Assembly (NCBI RefSeq): GCF_000987955.1
Contig: NZ_LAZU01000025.1
Location: 186,001-250,000, forward strand
DNA length: 64,000 nucleotides
Source of the DNA: Paenibacillus sp. DMB20
Lineage (GTDB): Bacteria; Bacillota; Bacilli; Paenibacillales; Paenibacillaceae
Direction of reading: 5' to 3'
The notes under the pieces are model-generated. The model had not been told where the DNA came from, ran no database searches, and saw only the letters and a list, made by a program, of their open reading frames with translations. The position numbers and the translations under genes are program-made. Positions 26,715 through 35,421 of this stretch are shown here, one piece after another (the stretch's first letter is position 1; each line of letters begins with the position of its first letter).

Positions 26715-29700
26715 ATGCCTTATGAACTGCATCGGCCGGAACGTTTGAGAGATATGAAAAACATGATCGAAGACCATATTTACGCAGAGCTTGCTCCTTT
26801 AAGGGTGAAGGCCTGGGCAACCAAAGAACCGGTCCCTTATGAGGAGCGTACCAGCGGCCAGCCGCTTGAGCTCGTTCCCGGCAGCAAATGGGGAGAACTA
26901 TGGGATTGCGCATGGTTTCATTTTGAAGGAAGGGTTCCCGGCGAAGCCGCGGGCAAAAAAATCGTGCTGCTGATCGATGTCAACGGAGAGCTGTGTCTGG
27001 TGGATCAAGAGGGGACTCCTTATCAGGGGCTGACAAACGTCAATTCCGAGTTTGAAACGGCGCTGGGCAAGCCGGGCAAAAGAGTGGTACATATCGCCGA
27101 AGCCGCAAACGGCGGGGAAATCATCGATTTATGGGGAGACGCGGGCTGTAACGATCTGTTCGGCCGATACCGGAGCGGAACGCTAAAAGAAGCACGCATT
27201 GCCGAATGCCGCGAGCAGGTGCGGGCATTGTATTATGACGTTGAAGTGCTGTTGGAGCTCGCCGAACAGCTTCCGGAGAATTCGTCGCGCCGGGCGCAAA
27301 TCATGCAAGCCTTGTACGATGTATCGCTGTTTCTGAACACTCTGGACGATGACGAGATAGCACGGGCCCGAAACCTGCTTGCGCCCGAGCTGGCCAAGCG
27401 CGGAGGGGATCCGACGCTGACGGTTAGCGCCGTAGGTCACGCGCATATGGATTTGGCCTGGCTGTGGCCGATCCGGGAGACGATCCGCAAGGGCGCCCGC
27501 ACGTTCTCGACCGTTCTCCGCATGATGGAACGTTATCCCGATTATGTGTTCGGAGCAAGCCAGCCCCAGCTGTATCAGTGGATGAAGGAACGCTATCCGA
27601 AACTCTACGACCAGATCAAGGCCCGCATAACGGAAGGCCGTTGGGAAGTGCAGGGAGCGATGTGGGTCGAACCGGACTCCAACGTCTCCGGGGGAGAGGC
27701 GCTGGTACGCCAAATTCTATACGGCAAGCGTTTTTATGAACAGGAATTTGGCCTGACCGTCCGTTCCTTGTGGGTGCCCGACATTTTCGGGTATACGGCG
27801 AGCCTGCCCCAACTGCTGAAAAAATCCGGGATCGATTACATGGTCACCCAGAAACTGTCATGGAACACGTACAATGACTATCCCCACCACACGTTTTTCT
27901 GGGAAGGCATTGACGGAAGCAAGGTCTTGACCCACCTGCCGCCGGAGGATACCTACAATTCGCCGGCCGCTCCGCGCTCGCTCATGAAGATCGAGAAGGA
28001 GTACCTCGACAAGAACGTCTCGGATCGCGCGCTGATGCTGTTCGGAATCGGCGACGGCGGCGGGGGGCCGGGCGAAGAGCATCTGGAGAGATTAAGCAGG
28101 GAGCGCAACCTGCTTGGAGTGCCGCCGGTCGTTCAGGAGACGTCGGCCGAGTTTCTGGAAAAGCTGAATGAACGGTCCGAAAGATATCAAACTTGGAGCG
28201 GGGAGCTTTACTTGGAGAAGCATCAGGGCACGCTGACGACCCAGGGCAGGAACAAGCGTTACAACCGGCTCATGGAAAAAAGCCTGCGCGAGCTTGAATT
28301 TGCGGCCGTTCTTGCCCAGCAGCTTAACGGCATCCCATACCCTCAAGCCGAGCTTGAAGAAATATGGAAGGAAACGCTGCTGTATCAGTTCCATGACATT
28401 CTGCCGGGCTCATCCATCAAGCGCGTGTACGATGAGTCGCTAGCACGGTATGAAATCCTGCTGTCGCGAACGGAACGGCTTATTGCCGAACGCTATGAAG
28501 CTATTGCGGGACAGGCCGAGCCTCTTCCTGATGCCGAATCCTATGTCGTCTTCAATTCGCTGCCTTGGGAACGCAGCGAGTGGATCCGGCTGGGCGGTGC
28601 TTGGAAGCGAGTGACGGTTCCGTCCATGGGCTATGCAAGAATAGAAGGCCCTTCGGAGGAAGCGAAGCCGCAAGGAATTTTGGTCGCCGAACCGCAGAAG
28701 CTCGAAAACGATAAGCTGCAGGTCACCTTCCGGCAGGATGGCTCGATTTCGTCCATTTATGACAAACAAGCGGAACGGGAGCTGATATCGGCAGGAGCGG
28801 GAGCCAACGTGCTGACGCTGTTTGACGATAGGGGGGGCGACGCCTGGGATTTCCGCGGCGACTACCGCAGCCGTCCTTCCGCGAATTTGTCCGCTTCGGC
28901 CGTTCAAGCCTTTGTCGACGGGCCGCAGGCCATCGTGGAGCATACCTACCGGTTCGGGGACTCGGTACTGGTGCAGCGCGTTATTTTAACCGAGGGTAGC
29001 GGCCGTCTGGATTTTGTGACCCGTACGGACTGGCAGGAAACGGACAAAATGCTTCGTGCCGGCTTCCAGCTCGACGTCCGTGCCGGCGAAGTAACCAGCG
29101 AAATCCAGTTCGGCCATTTGAAGCGCCCGACTCACCGCAATACTTCCTGGGATTTTGCGAGGGATGAAATTTGCGCGCATCAATGGATCGACCTGTCGGA
29201 AAGCGGGTATGGCGTTTCTTTGCTGAATGACAGCAAATACGGCTTCCGCGCGGATGATCAGGGGCTGGATATCAATCTGCTCCGCAGTCCGGGATACCCC
29301 GATCCGACGGCTGACCGGGCCGAGCATCAATTCGTGTATTCCTTGTATCCGCACCAAGGGGATGCGGCACAAGCCCAAGTGTATAAGGCCGGCTACGAGT
29401 TGAACGTTCCGCTACGCGCCGTCGCAGGGGGAGTTAACCGGACGGAGCAGCCGCTGCAGCCTGCATTTTCCGCTTTTGAAGTGGATCATCCGTTTATCAT
29501 GATTGAGGCGGTGAAGCAGGCGGAGGACAGCGATTCCGTCATTGTGCGATTGTATGAAACCGCAGGCGGCAGAGCAAACGGCACACTGCGCATTCATCTT
29601 CCCGTTTCTTCCGTGGATGAGGTGAACCTGGTGGAGGAAAAGATCGGCGAGCTTGACATTGCGGAGGGTGCTGTCGCATTGAAACTTCGTCCGTTCGAGA

Positions 29701-29729
29701 TACGAACCTTGCAAATTCATTTGAATTAA
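26715..29729 (+). CDS. Alpha-mannosidase, glycoside hydrolase family 38
   Basis: A 1004-residue cytoplasmic GH38 retaining alpha-mannosidase that removes alpha-linked mannose from oligosaccharides. The zinc-site block reads GHAHMDLAWLWP, with His244 and Asp246. The nucleophile is Asp321 in WVEPDSNVSGGE, and VPDIFGYTASLPQLLKKSG follows. The middle and C-terminal beta-domains of bacterial GH38 are complete (FDDRGGDAWDF; RPFEIRTLQIHLN at the end). No signal peptide is present. AGGAGG lies 7 nt before ATG 26715; the frame is open from 26682 without a ribosome site. The adjacent GntR/LacI repressor and the operator-like sites suggest induction by mannosides. Confidence 0.95.
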   Translation: MPYELHRPERLRDMKNMIEDHIYAELAPLRVKAWATKEPVPYEERTSGQPLELVPGSKWGELWDCAWFHFEGRVPGEAAGKKIVLLIDVNGELCLVDQEGTPYQGLTNVNSEFETALGKPGKRVVHIAEAANGGEIIDLWGDAGCNDLFGRYRSGTLKEARIAECREQVRALYYDVEVLLELAEQLPENSSRRAQIMQALYDVSLFLNTLDDDEIARARNLLAPELAKRGGDPTLTVSAVGHAHMDLAWLWPIRETIRKGARTFSTVLRMMERYPDYVFGASQPQLYQWMKERYPKLYDQIKARITEGRWEVQGAMWVEPDSNVSGGEALVRQILYGKRFYEQEFGLTVRSLWVPDIFGYTASLPQLLKKSGIDYMVTQKLSWNTYNDYPHHTFFWEGIDGSKVLTHLPPEDTYNSPAAPRSLMKIEKEYLDKNVSDRALMLFGIGDGGGGPGEEHLERLSRERNLLGVPPVVQETSAEFLEKLNERSERYQTWSGELYLEKHQGTLTTQGRNKRYNRLMEKSLRELEFAAVLAQQLNGIPYPQAELEEIWKETLLYQFHDILPGSSIKRVYDESLARYEILLSRTERLIAERYEAIAGQAEPLPDAESYVVFNSLPWERSEWIRLGGAWKRVTVPSMGYARIEGPSEEAKPQGILVAEPQKLENDKLQVTFRQDGSISSIYDKQAERELISAGAGANVLTLFDDRGGDAWDFRGDYRSRPSANLSASAVQAFVDGPQAIVEHTYRFGDSVLVQRVILTEGSGRLDFVTRTDWQETDKMLRAGFQLDVRAGEVTSEIQFGHLKRPTHRNTSWDFARDEICAHQWIDLSESGYGVSLLNDSKYGFRADDQGLDINLLRSPGYPDPTADRAEHQFVYSLYPHQGDAAQAQVYKAGYELNVPLRAVAGGVNRTEQPLQPAFSAFEVDHPFIMIEAVKQAEDSDSVIVRLYETAGGRANGTLRIHLPVSSVDEVNLVEEKIGELDIAEGAVALKLRPFEIRTLQIHLN

Positions 29730-29809
29730 TGTCCAATTTTTTACCCTTTTTCCTGGTAATTCGGCTATGATAGAACCATTACTAGGTTAGGGAAAGGGAA
29801 CATATTTCA

Positions 29810-30868
29810 ATGAAAAAAATTCTGGGCTCCTTTTTGGCAGCCGGGCTCCTATCGTCGGTTATTCATATGTCGCACAGTACTTACGCAGCTTCCGCTCCGG
29901 AGTTGTCCCTTCAATTGGACCATCAGATGGTGAAAACGGATGTCCATCCGGTCATGAAAGACGGAGAGCTTTACCTTCCCGTTTATATCGCTAAGGGATG
30001 GACGGGAATCCGGCTGCACTGGAACCAGAAAGACAAGAGTTTAACCGTGTGGTCGAAAGGCGAACGATACGATATGAAGAACGGCAGCCGAAAGGTAAGT
30101 TCAACGAAGTCGGATACTGCCTTATCCTCCCCGGTGTTTATTAAAGATGGCAGGATGATGATTCCCTCATTGCTGTTCAAGGCCATGACGGGAGCCTCCA
30201 TTCAGCGGGATGATGAAGCCGTCATGGTGAATACCAAAGGGAAACGGGCCTTGGCTGTTGCCGATAACCGGCAGGATGTTAAACTGTACGGCTTGAACGA
30301 AAACCAGGGGATATATCAGGGTCTTGTGCTTGAAGTCTCGGGTCAACGACAGCGCTATCCGTGGAAAACGCCGGTAAGCTGGAAGGAAAGTCCTGAGCTG
30401 ATCGTCAAGGATCTGAACGGCGACGGCAAACCGGAGGTCGTTATTCTGTTGAACCAGGGCTCGGGTACCGGCGTACATGCCCAGGACGTCCATGTCGTGA
30501 ACCCGGCTGATTTTACCGAAATTCCGGTGGAACCGGTCGAAGAGACGATCAAAAACCGGGTATTCGGCGAAATCCAGCGGGCCGGCGGCGTATTGAAGGT
30601 GTCGGTCGATACGAAGGAATCAAAGGTGACGCTGAATATTCCCGATCCGGATCAGGATCGAACGGACCAGACATCGGTTGGTTTTGGAGCGGTGGTATAC
30701 CATGCCGTAGAGAACAACCGGCTGGTTGCCCGGCTTGGCGGAAATATTTCATTCAGCGAGTTTGTCGGCGATTTGGAAATCGTTTACGGTTACAAGAATG
30801 GACGTTTCGAAGCCGAAGAGGTCCGGTTTGTTCCTTTTGACGAATACAAGGAATATGTTCAAAAGTGA
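29810..30868 (+). CDS. Secreted stalk-domain (copper amine oxidase N-like) protein
   Basis: A 352-residue exported protein. The signal peptide (MKKILGSFLAAGLLSSVI ... TYAA) is followed by a copper amine oxidase N-terminal-like 'stalk' domain (DGELYLPVYIAKGWTG; DGRMMIPSLLFKAMTG), which is common in Paenibacillus surface proteins and binds no copper. Residues 165-350 include an FG-GAP-like line (LIVKDLNGDGKPEVVILLNQ) and FEAEEVRFVPFDEY, resembling VCBS-like secreted proteins of unknown role. AGGGAAAGGGAAC precedes the start. It lies 80 bp after the mannosidase and may be transcribed separately, since a TTACT/TATGAT-like promoter region lies between. Confidence 0.75.
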   Translation: MKKILGSFLAAGLLSSVIHMSHSTYAASAPELSLQLDHQMVKTDVHPVMKDGELYLPVYIAKGWTGIRLHWNQKDKSLTVWSKGERYDMKNGSRKVSSTKSDTALSSPVFIKDGRMMIPSLLFKAMTGASIQRDDEAVMVNTKGKRALAVADNRQDVKLYGLNENQGIYQGLVLEVSGQRQRYPWKTPVSWKESPELIVKDLNGDGKPEVVILLNQGSGTGVHAQDVHVVNPADFTEIPVEPVEETIKNRVFGEIQRAGGVLKVSVDTKESKVTLNIPDPDQDRTDQTSVGFGAVVYHAVENNRLVARLGGNISFSEFVGDLEIVYGYKNGRFEAEEVRFVPFDEYKEYVQK

Positions 30869-30900
30869 ACCCGTAACGCTGCGTTTGGTACGGCAATATG

Positions 30901-30942
30901 AAAAGCTGTCCTTCAGGTTGATCCTGGAGGGACAGCTTTTTT
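30901..30942. terminator. Bidirectional terminator, stalk-domain gene / ger operon
   Basis: AAAAGCTGTCC / GGGACAGCTTTTTT arms with an inner CAGG/CCTG stem. It ends the plus-strand stalk gene and the minus-strand ger operon. Confidence 0.9.
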
Positions 30943-30958
30943 CTTGTGCCAAGGGGGT

Positions 30959-32089
30959 TCAGTTAGCGGTTCGCGAGGCGGAATTTGGTTGGTTCTTTGG
31001 CTTTTTCCGCTTCCTGGAATGCCTCCGAAATATCAGTACGATCCAGTAATACACAGGGGTGAACAATACCAGGACCCAGAACAGGACGATGGGGGGTGAG
31101 TTGAAGTTGATCTGGTACAAGGTCGGATTCCTCGAAAACTGATAGGCAAATGCGGCGGCGGTTCCTCCCAGTACCGTGATGAGGGGGGCATGCATCTGCT
31201 GAACACGGAGTATTTTTGCCAGACATCGGGCACCGACCTGAAGCAAGAAGGCGCTGTGTATAAACATTGAGGTCGACCATAAGCCGATCAGGAGAGGATC
31301 TGTATTTCCCAAAAGGCCTGTGACGGAGCTTCGAATTAACTCAACGAGAGGATACTGCATAAGTTTTCCGAGATGTGGCCCGAAACTGAGAAAAGTAAGG
31401 AGCCATTGAAGGGTCACCGCGATCGTGACCAAAATGCAAGCGCTCGCCAGATTGCGAAGGGTTCTCCAGCCGATTTGCAAATAGGGGGCAATAAAAAGAA
31501 ATACCAGCCACTCTCCCAAAAAGCTAAATACAAAGATACTGTCTTTCGCTGCAGAACCAAAATTACGATGGGTGATCAGTCCGGTTAACTGATGGATGTC
31601 GGCATCCTTGAAGAAGGCGGTCAGGACAAGGACCAGCATGATCAAAGTTAAGAAGAATAATCCGTCGGACATATAAACGAGCGTTGCGAAACCTCTGCGA
31701 GCCGTAAAAATAATAACCAGCGTGGTCATAACGTGAATAAACCACTGCGGAGTTTCCCTCATATAGTTAGAGCCGTAAAACAGGGTAAAGCTTTCGATAT
31801 CCGTACTGACATAGAGCACTGCCCAAAAAACAAGGAGGGCGAGAACAAGCCGATGGGGCCATTTCCCGACGATTTCCTCTCCGAAATCAAGCCAGGCTTG
31901 ATCCGGCCGATACATTCCCAAACGGACGCTGCACCATAATGGAATTAGGCTCAGGCCGCCCCCGACGAGAATAGCGGCCCAGCCTAAATAAGCCGAGGTT
32001 CCGATAATCGGAGCGATCAGATAAGCCGTAGGTTGGGAATTGATATAAATAAAGGCAAACCGGAACGTCTGCCACGATGATGTTTTCAT
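30959..32089 (-). CDS. Spore germination GerAB-type permease
   Basis: A 376-residue integral membrane protein of the GerAB/YndE amino acid-permease-like family, a subunit of spore germinant receptors in the inner membrane of the spore. About ten helices are visible, starting QTFRFAFIYINSQPTAYLIAP and including IGTSAYLGWAAILVGGGLS and MYRPDQAWLDFGEEIVGKWP, where the DFGxxxxGKW pattern is typical. The C-terminus is strongly basic (RRHSRKRKKPK). GGAGG lies before ATG 32089. It is the last gene of an operon in the order A, C, small membrane protein, B. The germinant is unknown. Confidence 0.9.
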   Translation of the reverse strand: MKTSSWQTFRFAFIYINSQPTAYLIAPIIGTSAYLGWAAILVGGGLSLIPLWCSVRLGMYRPDQAWLDFGEEIVGKWPHRLVLALLVFWAVLYVSTDIESFTLFYGSNYMRETPQWFIHVMTTLVIIFTARRGFATLVYMSDGLFFLTLIMLVLVLTAFFKDADIHQLTGLITHRNFGSAAKDSIFVFSFLGEWLVFLFIAPYLQIGWRTLRNLASACILVTIAVTLQWLLTFLSFGPHLGKLMQYPLVELIRSSVTGLLGNTDPLLIGLWSTSMFIHSAFLLQVGARCLAKILRVQQMHAPLITVLGGTAAAFAYQFSRNPTLYQINFNSPPIVLFWVLVLFTPVYYWIVLIFRRHSRKRKKPKNQPNSASRTAN

Positions 32090-32112
32090 GGGAAATCCTC
32101 CATTCGAAACTT

Positions 32113-32307
32113 CTATGCCCAACCCAATGCGAACCGAATGATACGGAACGGATCAGGCCACCAAGCCACCAGATTGGCGGTGAGGTTCCACGCTGCCGTC
32201 AGGATCAGGATTAGCAATACGATCCGTCTATCCTTTTTTCGGGAAACCTTACGCCTGGCAATAAACCAGTCCAGAAGAGCCAGAGATGCGAAAAACAGGG
32301 CATACAA
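32113..32307 (-). CDS. Small membrane protein within the ger operon
   Basis: A 64-residue protein with two hydrophobic helices (LFFASLALLDWFIA; IVLLILILTAAWNLTANLVAWW) separated by a basic loop (RRKVSRKKDRR). It starts at TTG 32307, 8 nt after AAAGGAG, and ends 23 bp before the GerAB-type gene, 35 bp after GerAC. I do not recognise it by name. Small two-helix GerD/GerAD-like proteins occur in some germinant-receptor operons of Bacillales and modulate the receptor; this fits by position and size only. Confidence 0.65.
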   Translation of the reverse strand: MYALFFASLALLDWFIARRKVSRKKDRRIVLLILILTAAWNLTANLVAWWPDPFRIIRFALGWA

Positions 32308-32342
32308 GGGGAGAACTCCTTTCTGAAATTCAAGTTTTCTTC

Positions 32343-33500
32343 TTAGGGGGCAGAGGAAGCTGCTTCCGGATTACGGATATGGAGGTTTAGTTTTATGTTA
32401 AAATCCGCCTCTGTCCGGTATTTTTCTTCCCAGTCATAGCTAAGCTCCGACCAGGCACGCGGATATTCGGCCTCCAGCATATTCCCGAGTTGCATGACAT
32501 CGGCGCCTTTTTCCTGCGTAGTTTTTAAGGCTTCTTTTAAATAGGTACCGATTTGATCGTTCAATTCGCTGACGATGATCCGGTTCACTTCGGCCAGACT
32601 TCGCTTTTTCTCGTCCTTCATGGACACGATGTCCGCCGTTCCGTCCAGTTTCACGGTAAACACCGGCCCGGAAGCCGTCATGACGGCTTCCTTGTAGCCT
32701 TTTGTATTAAAAAACAGCACGCTTGCCTTGCTCTTTCCGCCATCCCAGGCCACGTTATAGACCGGTTTGTGAATCTGTCCCGAAGCCCAAGCGAGTACGC
32801 GCGAGGATTCCAAATCCAGCGCACCCTTGTACTTGTCTTTTTGAAACAGGGCGATCCCCTGCAACCCCGTCCATTTTCCCATACTCATCTTATCGCCAGT
32901 TAAGGGCATTTCTTCGGAAGAAAGGTGCGTCAGGGCGTAACCCGTATTTCCAAGCTGTCCGATCAGGCAATCCTTTACCGTGGTTGCCAGCATATTGTTT
33001 TGAATGGCCAGCCTTTTAAGCACGTAGGACGGAAAGGATTCGTATACGGGGGCCAGTCCGGCAATCTCCTTGGCTTCCCCGGGAGCCTGCATCATGAACG
33101 TGCTTAAATCGATGGAGCGCTCCCGCAAAATCCAATCCAGCAAATCTCCAATGCCTTCCTCGGCAAATTCTTTTCCGATGACTATTACCCGGTTATGGCT
33201 GAAATCCAGTCTCCGGGATAAATCCCGCTGAATGGCGTTCAGCGCCTCCGCGATCGAATGGCCGGTTTTGCTGACCGTGCCATACGGGGGACCCTCATTG
33301 CCCCCGCTGCCCACCTGCTGGCCGGAAATTAACCGGTTCGGCAGCGGACTGCTGATGGTCACTTCAACGGTTCCTTCCTGCTCCCCCTTGTCAAAATACA
33401 GGGCGAATATGAAAGCCTGCTCATTGATTTCGACTTTGGACCAGCATCCCGTAAGCAGCAGTAAAGGCAAGAGGGTTTTCCACAGGTTCAGCAGCTTCAT
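32343..33500 (-). CDS. Spore germination GerAC-type lipoprotein
   Basis: A 385-residue Ger(x)C lipoprotein, the C subunit of a germinant receptor. The signal sequence ends in the lipobox LLTGC with Cys19 followed by WSKVEINEQAF, the family start. Other family blocks are HSIAEALNAIQRDLSRRLDF, SHNRVIVIGKEFAEEGI and DWILRERSIDLSTFMM. The C-terminal Ger domain includes NRIIVSELNDQIGTYLKEAL. Its ATG overlaps the stop of the GerAA-type gene (ATGA), showing translational coupling. It should lie on the outer face of the inner spore membrane. Confidence 0.93.
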   Translation of the reverse strand: MKLLNLWKTLLPLLLLTGCWSKVEINEQAFIFALYFDKGEQEGTVEVTISSPLPNRLISGQQVGSGGNEGPPYGTVSKTGHSIAEALNAIQRDLSRRLDFSHNRVIVIGKEFAEEGIGDLLDWILRERSIDLSTFMMQAPGEAKEIAGLAPVYESFPSYVLKRLAIQNNMLATTVKDCLIGQLGNTGYALTHLSSEEMPLTGDKMSMGKWTGLQGIALFQKDKYKGALDLESSRVLAWASGQIHKPVYNVAWDGGKSKASVLFFNTKGYKEAVMTASGPVFTVKLDGTADIVSMKDEKKRSLAEVNRIIVSELNDQIGTYLKEALKTTQEKGADVMQLGNMLEAEYPRAWSELSYDWEEKYRTEADFNIKLNLHIRNPEAASSAP

Positions 33501-34942
33501 TTATGGGTTTGTCTCCTCCGATTTTGGGATCCGTAGGTTTTTGGCCGCTTTTTCATGAAATAGGAAGGAGCGCGAAAGAGCATGTCCTTCCAATCCGACA
33601 GCAGCAGCGGTGCCAGGGGCTGCATATAGGGCGTGCCGAAGGTGTTGATCGAGCACAGGTGGCCGTAAACGACATAGGTTGCTGCCAATACGCCCAGGAG
33701 CCCGGTAGTCCCGCCCAGAAAAAGCAATGGAAACCGGAGCAGCCGAAAAGTTAGGCCAAGCTCATAGTGGGGAACGATATAGGCCGCTATGCCGGTAATC
33801 GAAACAACGATGACCATAGGGGTGGATACGATCCCGGCATCCACTGCGGCTTGCCCGATGACGATAGCGCCGATAATGGAAATGGTTTGTCCGACCGGTT
33901 TCGGAATGCGGGTTCCAGCCTCCCTGAGTGCTTCAAAGGTCAGTTCCATGATGAACGCCTCGGTTAAAGCGGAAAACGGGATGTTCTCCCGCGCTGCAGC
34001 AATCGTGACAAGCAGATCTGTCGGAATGATGTCCGGTTGAAAAGTCGTAATCGCCACGTAAAGGGAGGGCAACATCAAGGAGACAAGGGCAAAGACGAAA
34101 CGGATCATGCGGATCCAACTGGCGGAATAAAAGCTTTGATAGTAATCCTCGGAAGACTGAAGGAGGGAGAAGATCGATACGGGAACCAGCAGAGACGAAG
34201 GAGTTCCATCCAGCAAAATGGCGATTCGTCCTTCCAACAAGGAGGCAGCGACGGTATCCGGCCGCTCCGTGTACTGGAACTGCGGGAATGGCGTTCTCCG
34301 GGTCGTTTTCATTTCTTCCGATAAGTAGTTGACGCCCAGGACGCCGTCAATGTCGATATGCTGAAACTGCCGGTTTAATTCCTCAAGAATGCTATTCTCG
34401 CACAGACCTTCGATGTAAACGATATACGCCCGCGTTTTGGTATACTCGCCCAAGGTGTAACGTACGATTTTCAGATCCGGATGCTTGATTTTATTTCTGA
34501 GCAGAGACACATTGACTTCGATATCCTCGATGAAGGCCTCGCGTGGTCCAATGACAACCTGTTCATTCTTTGATTCTTCCACCGCTCGTTTCTCATAGCT
34601 GGGTATTTCAAATACATTCGCGGTGGGGGAGCCTTCCAAGCATAGGGCGACACTGCCCTGCACGATGGCGAAGGCAATGCTTGACGGTTCCGCAGCCTGT
34701 TGGTAAGGACAGGTAAAGAGGGAGCCCTCCCCAAAAGCTTGTTTGATGTCCTTTGCATTCGAGAGGCTTAATGCCAATAGGGGAGATGCGATTTGCTCCT
34801 GCAAGGTTTGCAGATTGATGATCGATTGAATATAGATTAGCGTGCACCGTATTCCTTGAACCTGGAGAGGCATGTATGTAACGTCATCATTGTTGCTCAG
34901 GATCTCCTTAATTCCCGCAAGCAAGTCACCGGATTTATTCAT
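33497..34942 (-). CDS. Spore germination GerAA-type receptor subunit
   Basis: A 481-residue A subunit of a germinant receptor. It has a soluble N-terminal domain (about 1-300, with the A-subunit blocks KHPDLKIVRYTLGEYTKT and VCLEGSPTANVFEIP-like LLDGTPSSLLVP) and then five or so membrane helices with the hallmark SYYQSFYSASWIRMIRF-like run and PVGQTISIIGAIVIGQAAVD. ATG 34942 has AGGAGGGGACATCC upstream; the frame is open to 35116 with no ribosome site. It is the first gene of the operon, after a terminator at 35068-35101. Confidence 0.92.
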   Translation of the reverse strand: MNKSGDLLAGIKEILSNNDDVTYMPLQVQGIRCTLIYIQSIINLQTLQEQIASPLLALSLSNAKDIKQAFGEGSLFTCPYQQAAEPSSIAFAIVQGSVALCLEGSPTANVFEIPSYEKRAVEESKNEQVVIGPREAFIEDIEVNVSLLRNKIKHPDLKIVRYTLGEYTKTRAYIVYIEGLCENSILEELNRQFQHIDIDGVLGVNYLSEEMKTTRRTPFPQFQYTERPDTVAASLLEGRIAILLDGTPSSLLVPVSIFSLLQSSEDYYQSFYSASWIRMIRFVFALVSLMLPSLYVAITTFQPDIIPTDLLVTIAAARENIPFSALTEAFIMELTFEALREAGTRIPKPVGQTISIIGAIVIGQAAVDAGIVSTPMVIVVSITGIAAYIVPHYELGLTFRLLRFPLLFLGGTTGLLGVLAATYVVYGHLCSINTFGTPYMQPLAPLLLSDWKDMLFRAPSYFMKKRPKTYGSQNRRRQTHK

Positions 34943-35067
34943 GGATGTCCCCTCCTGATTCCTCTGCTTATCTCCTTGGATTATAGGATGCCGGGAAGAC
35001 TCGCAAGTTATTCCTTGAATATCCATATTTCGATTGAAATTGGAAAACGGTCCTTGAAGCGGACAAC

Positions 35068-35101
35068 AAAAAAGCGAACCGCCGGGGGCGATTCGCTTTT
35101 T
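35068..35101 (-). terminator. Terminator between the lipase module and the ger operon
   Basis: AAAAAGCGAA / TTCGCTTTTT arms with a GC-rich loop. It ends the minus-strand lipase module just before the ger operon leader. Confidence 0.85.
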
Positions 35102-35116
35102 ACCGATCATTCGCAA

Positions 35117-35389
35117 CTACGAGGACATGTCGACTTGTTTCATATATTGCACGTATCTTACTAGCTCCATCTTCTGCAATTCGATTTCATGGATTCTCCT
35201 GGACATCTCCACGAAAAAGATCTCAATCTGGTCGCGCAGCACATTGGCTGAGTGGCCTTTCCAATCCTGCAGGCGGGAGTATAATACCCTGGCCTCCTGC
35301 TCATCTGCCCTTAACCCGCCAAGGAGGGCAGAGAGCTCCCTTTCCGCCTGAAGCAGGTCATCAAGCTCTACAAGAATTTCCCCGTTCAT
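35117..35389 (-). CDS. WXG100-like small helical protein, putative type VII partner
   Basis: A 90-residue, highly charged, all-helical protein with a W-x-G turn (LQDWKGHSANVL, residues 41-52) between two helices, the ESAT-6/WXG100 fold. It is encoded 32 bp after the lipase, with CGGAGGAGGAG before the ATG, so the two are co-expressed. In Staphylococcus aureus the reversed-domain type VII lipase TslA needs two small helical partners (TlaA1, TlaA2) that bind its C-terminal helical part. This protein is the natural candidate for that role here. Only one partner gene is seen. No type VII core gene (EssC) lies in the window. Confidence 0.65.
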   Translation of the reverse strand: MNGEILVELDDLLQAERELSALLGGLRADEQEARVLYSRLQDWKGHSANVLRDQIEIFFVEMSRRIHEIELQKMELVRYVQYMKQVDMSS

Positions 35390-35421
35390 CCGACTCCTCC
35401 TCCGGTAGCGTAATCATGCGG

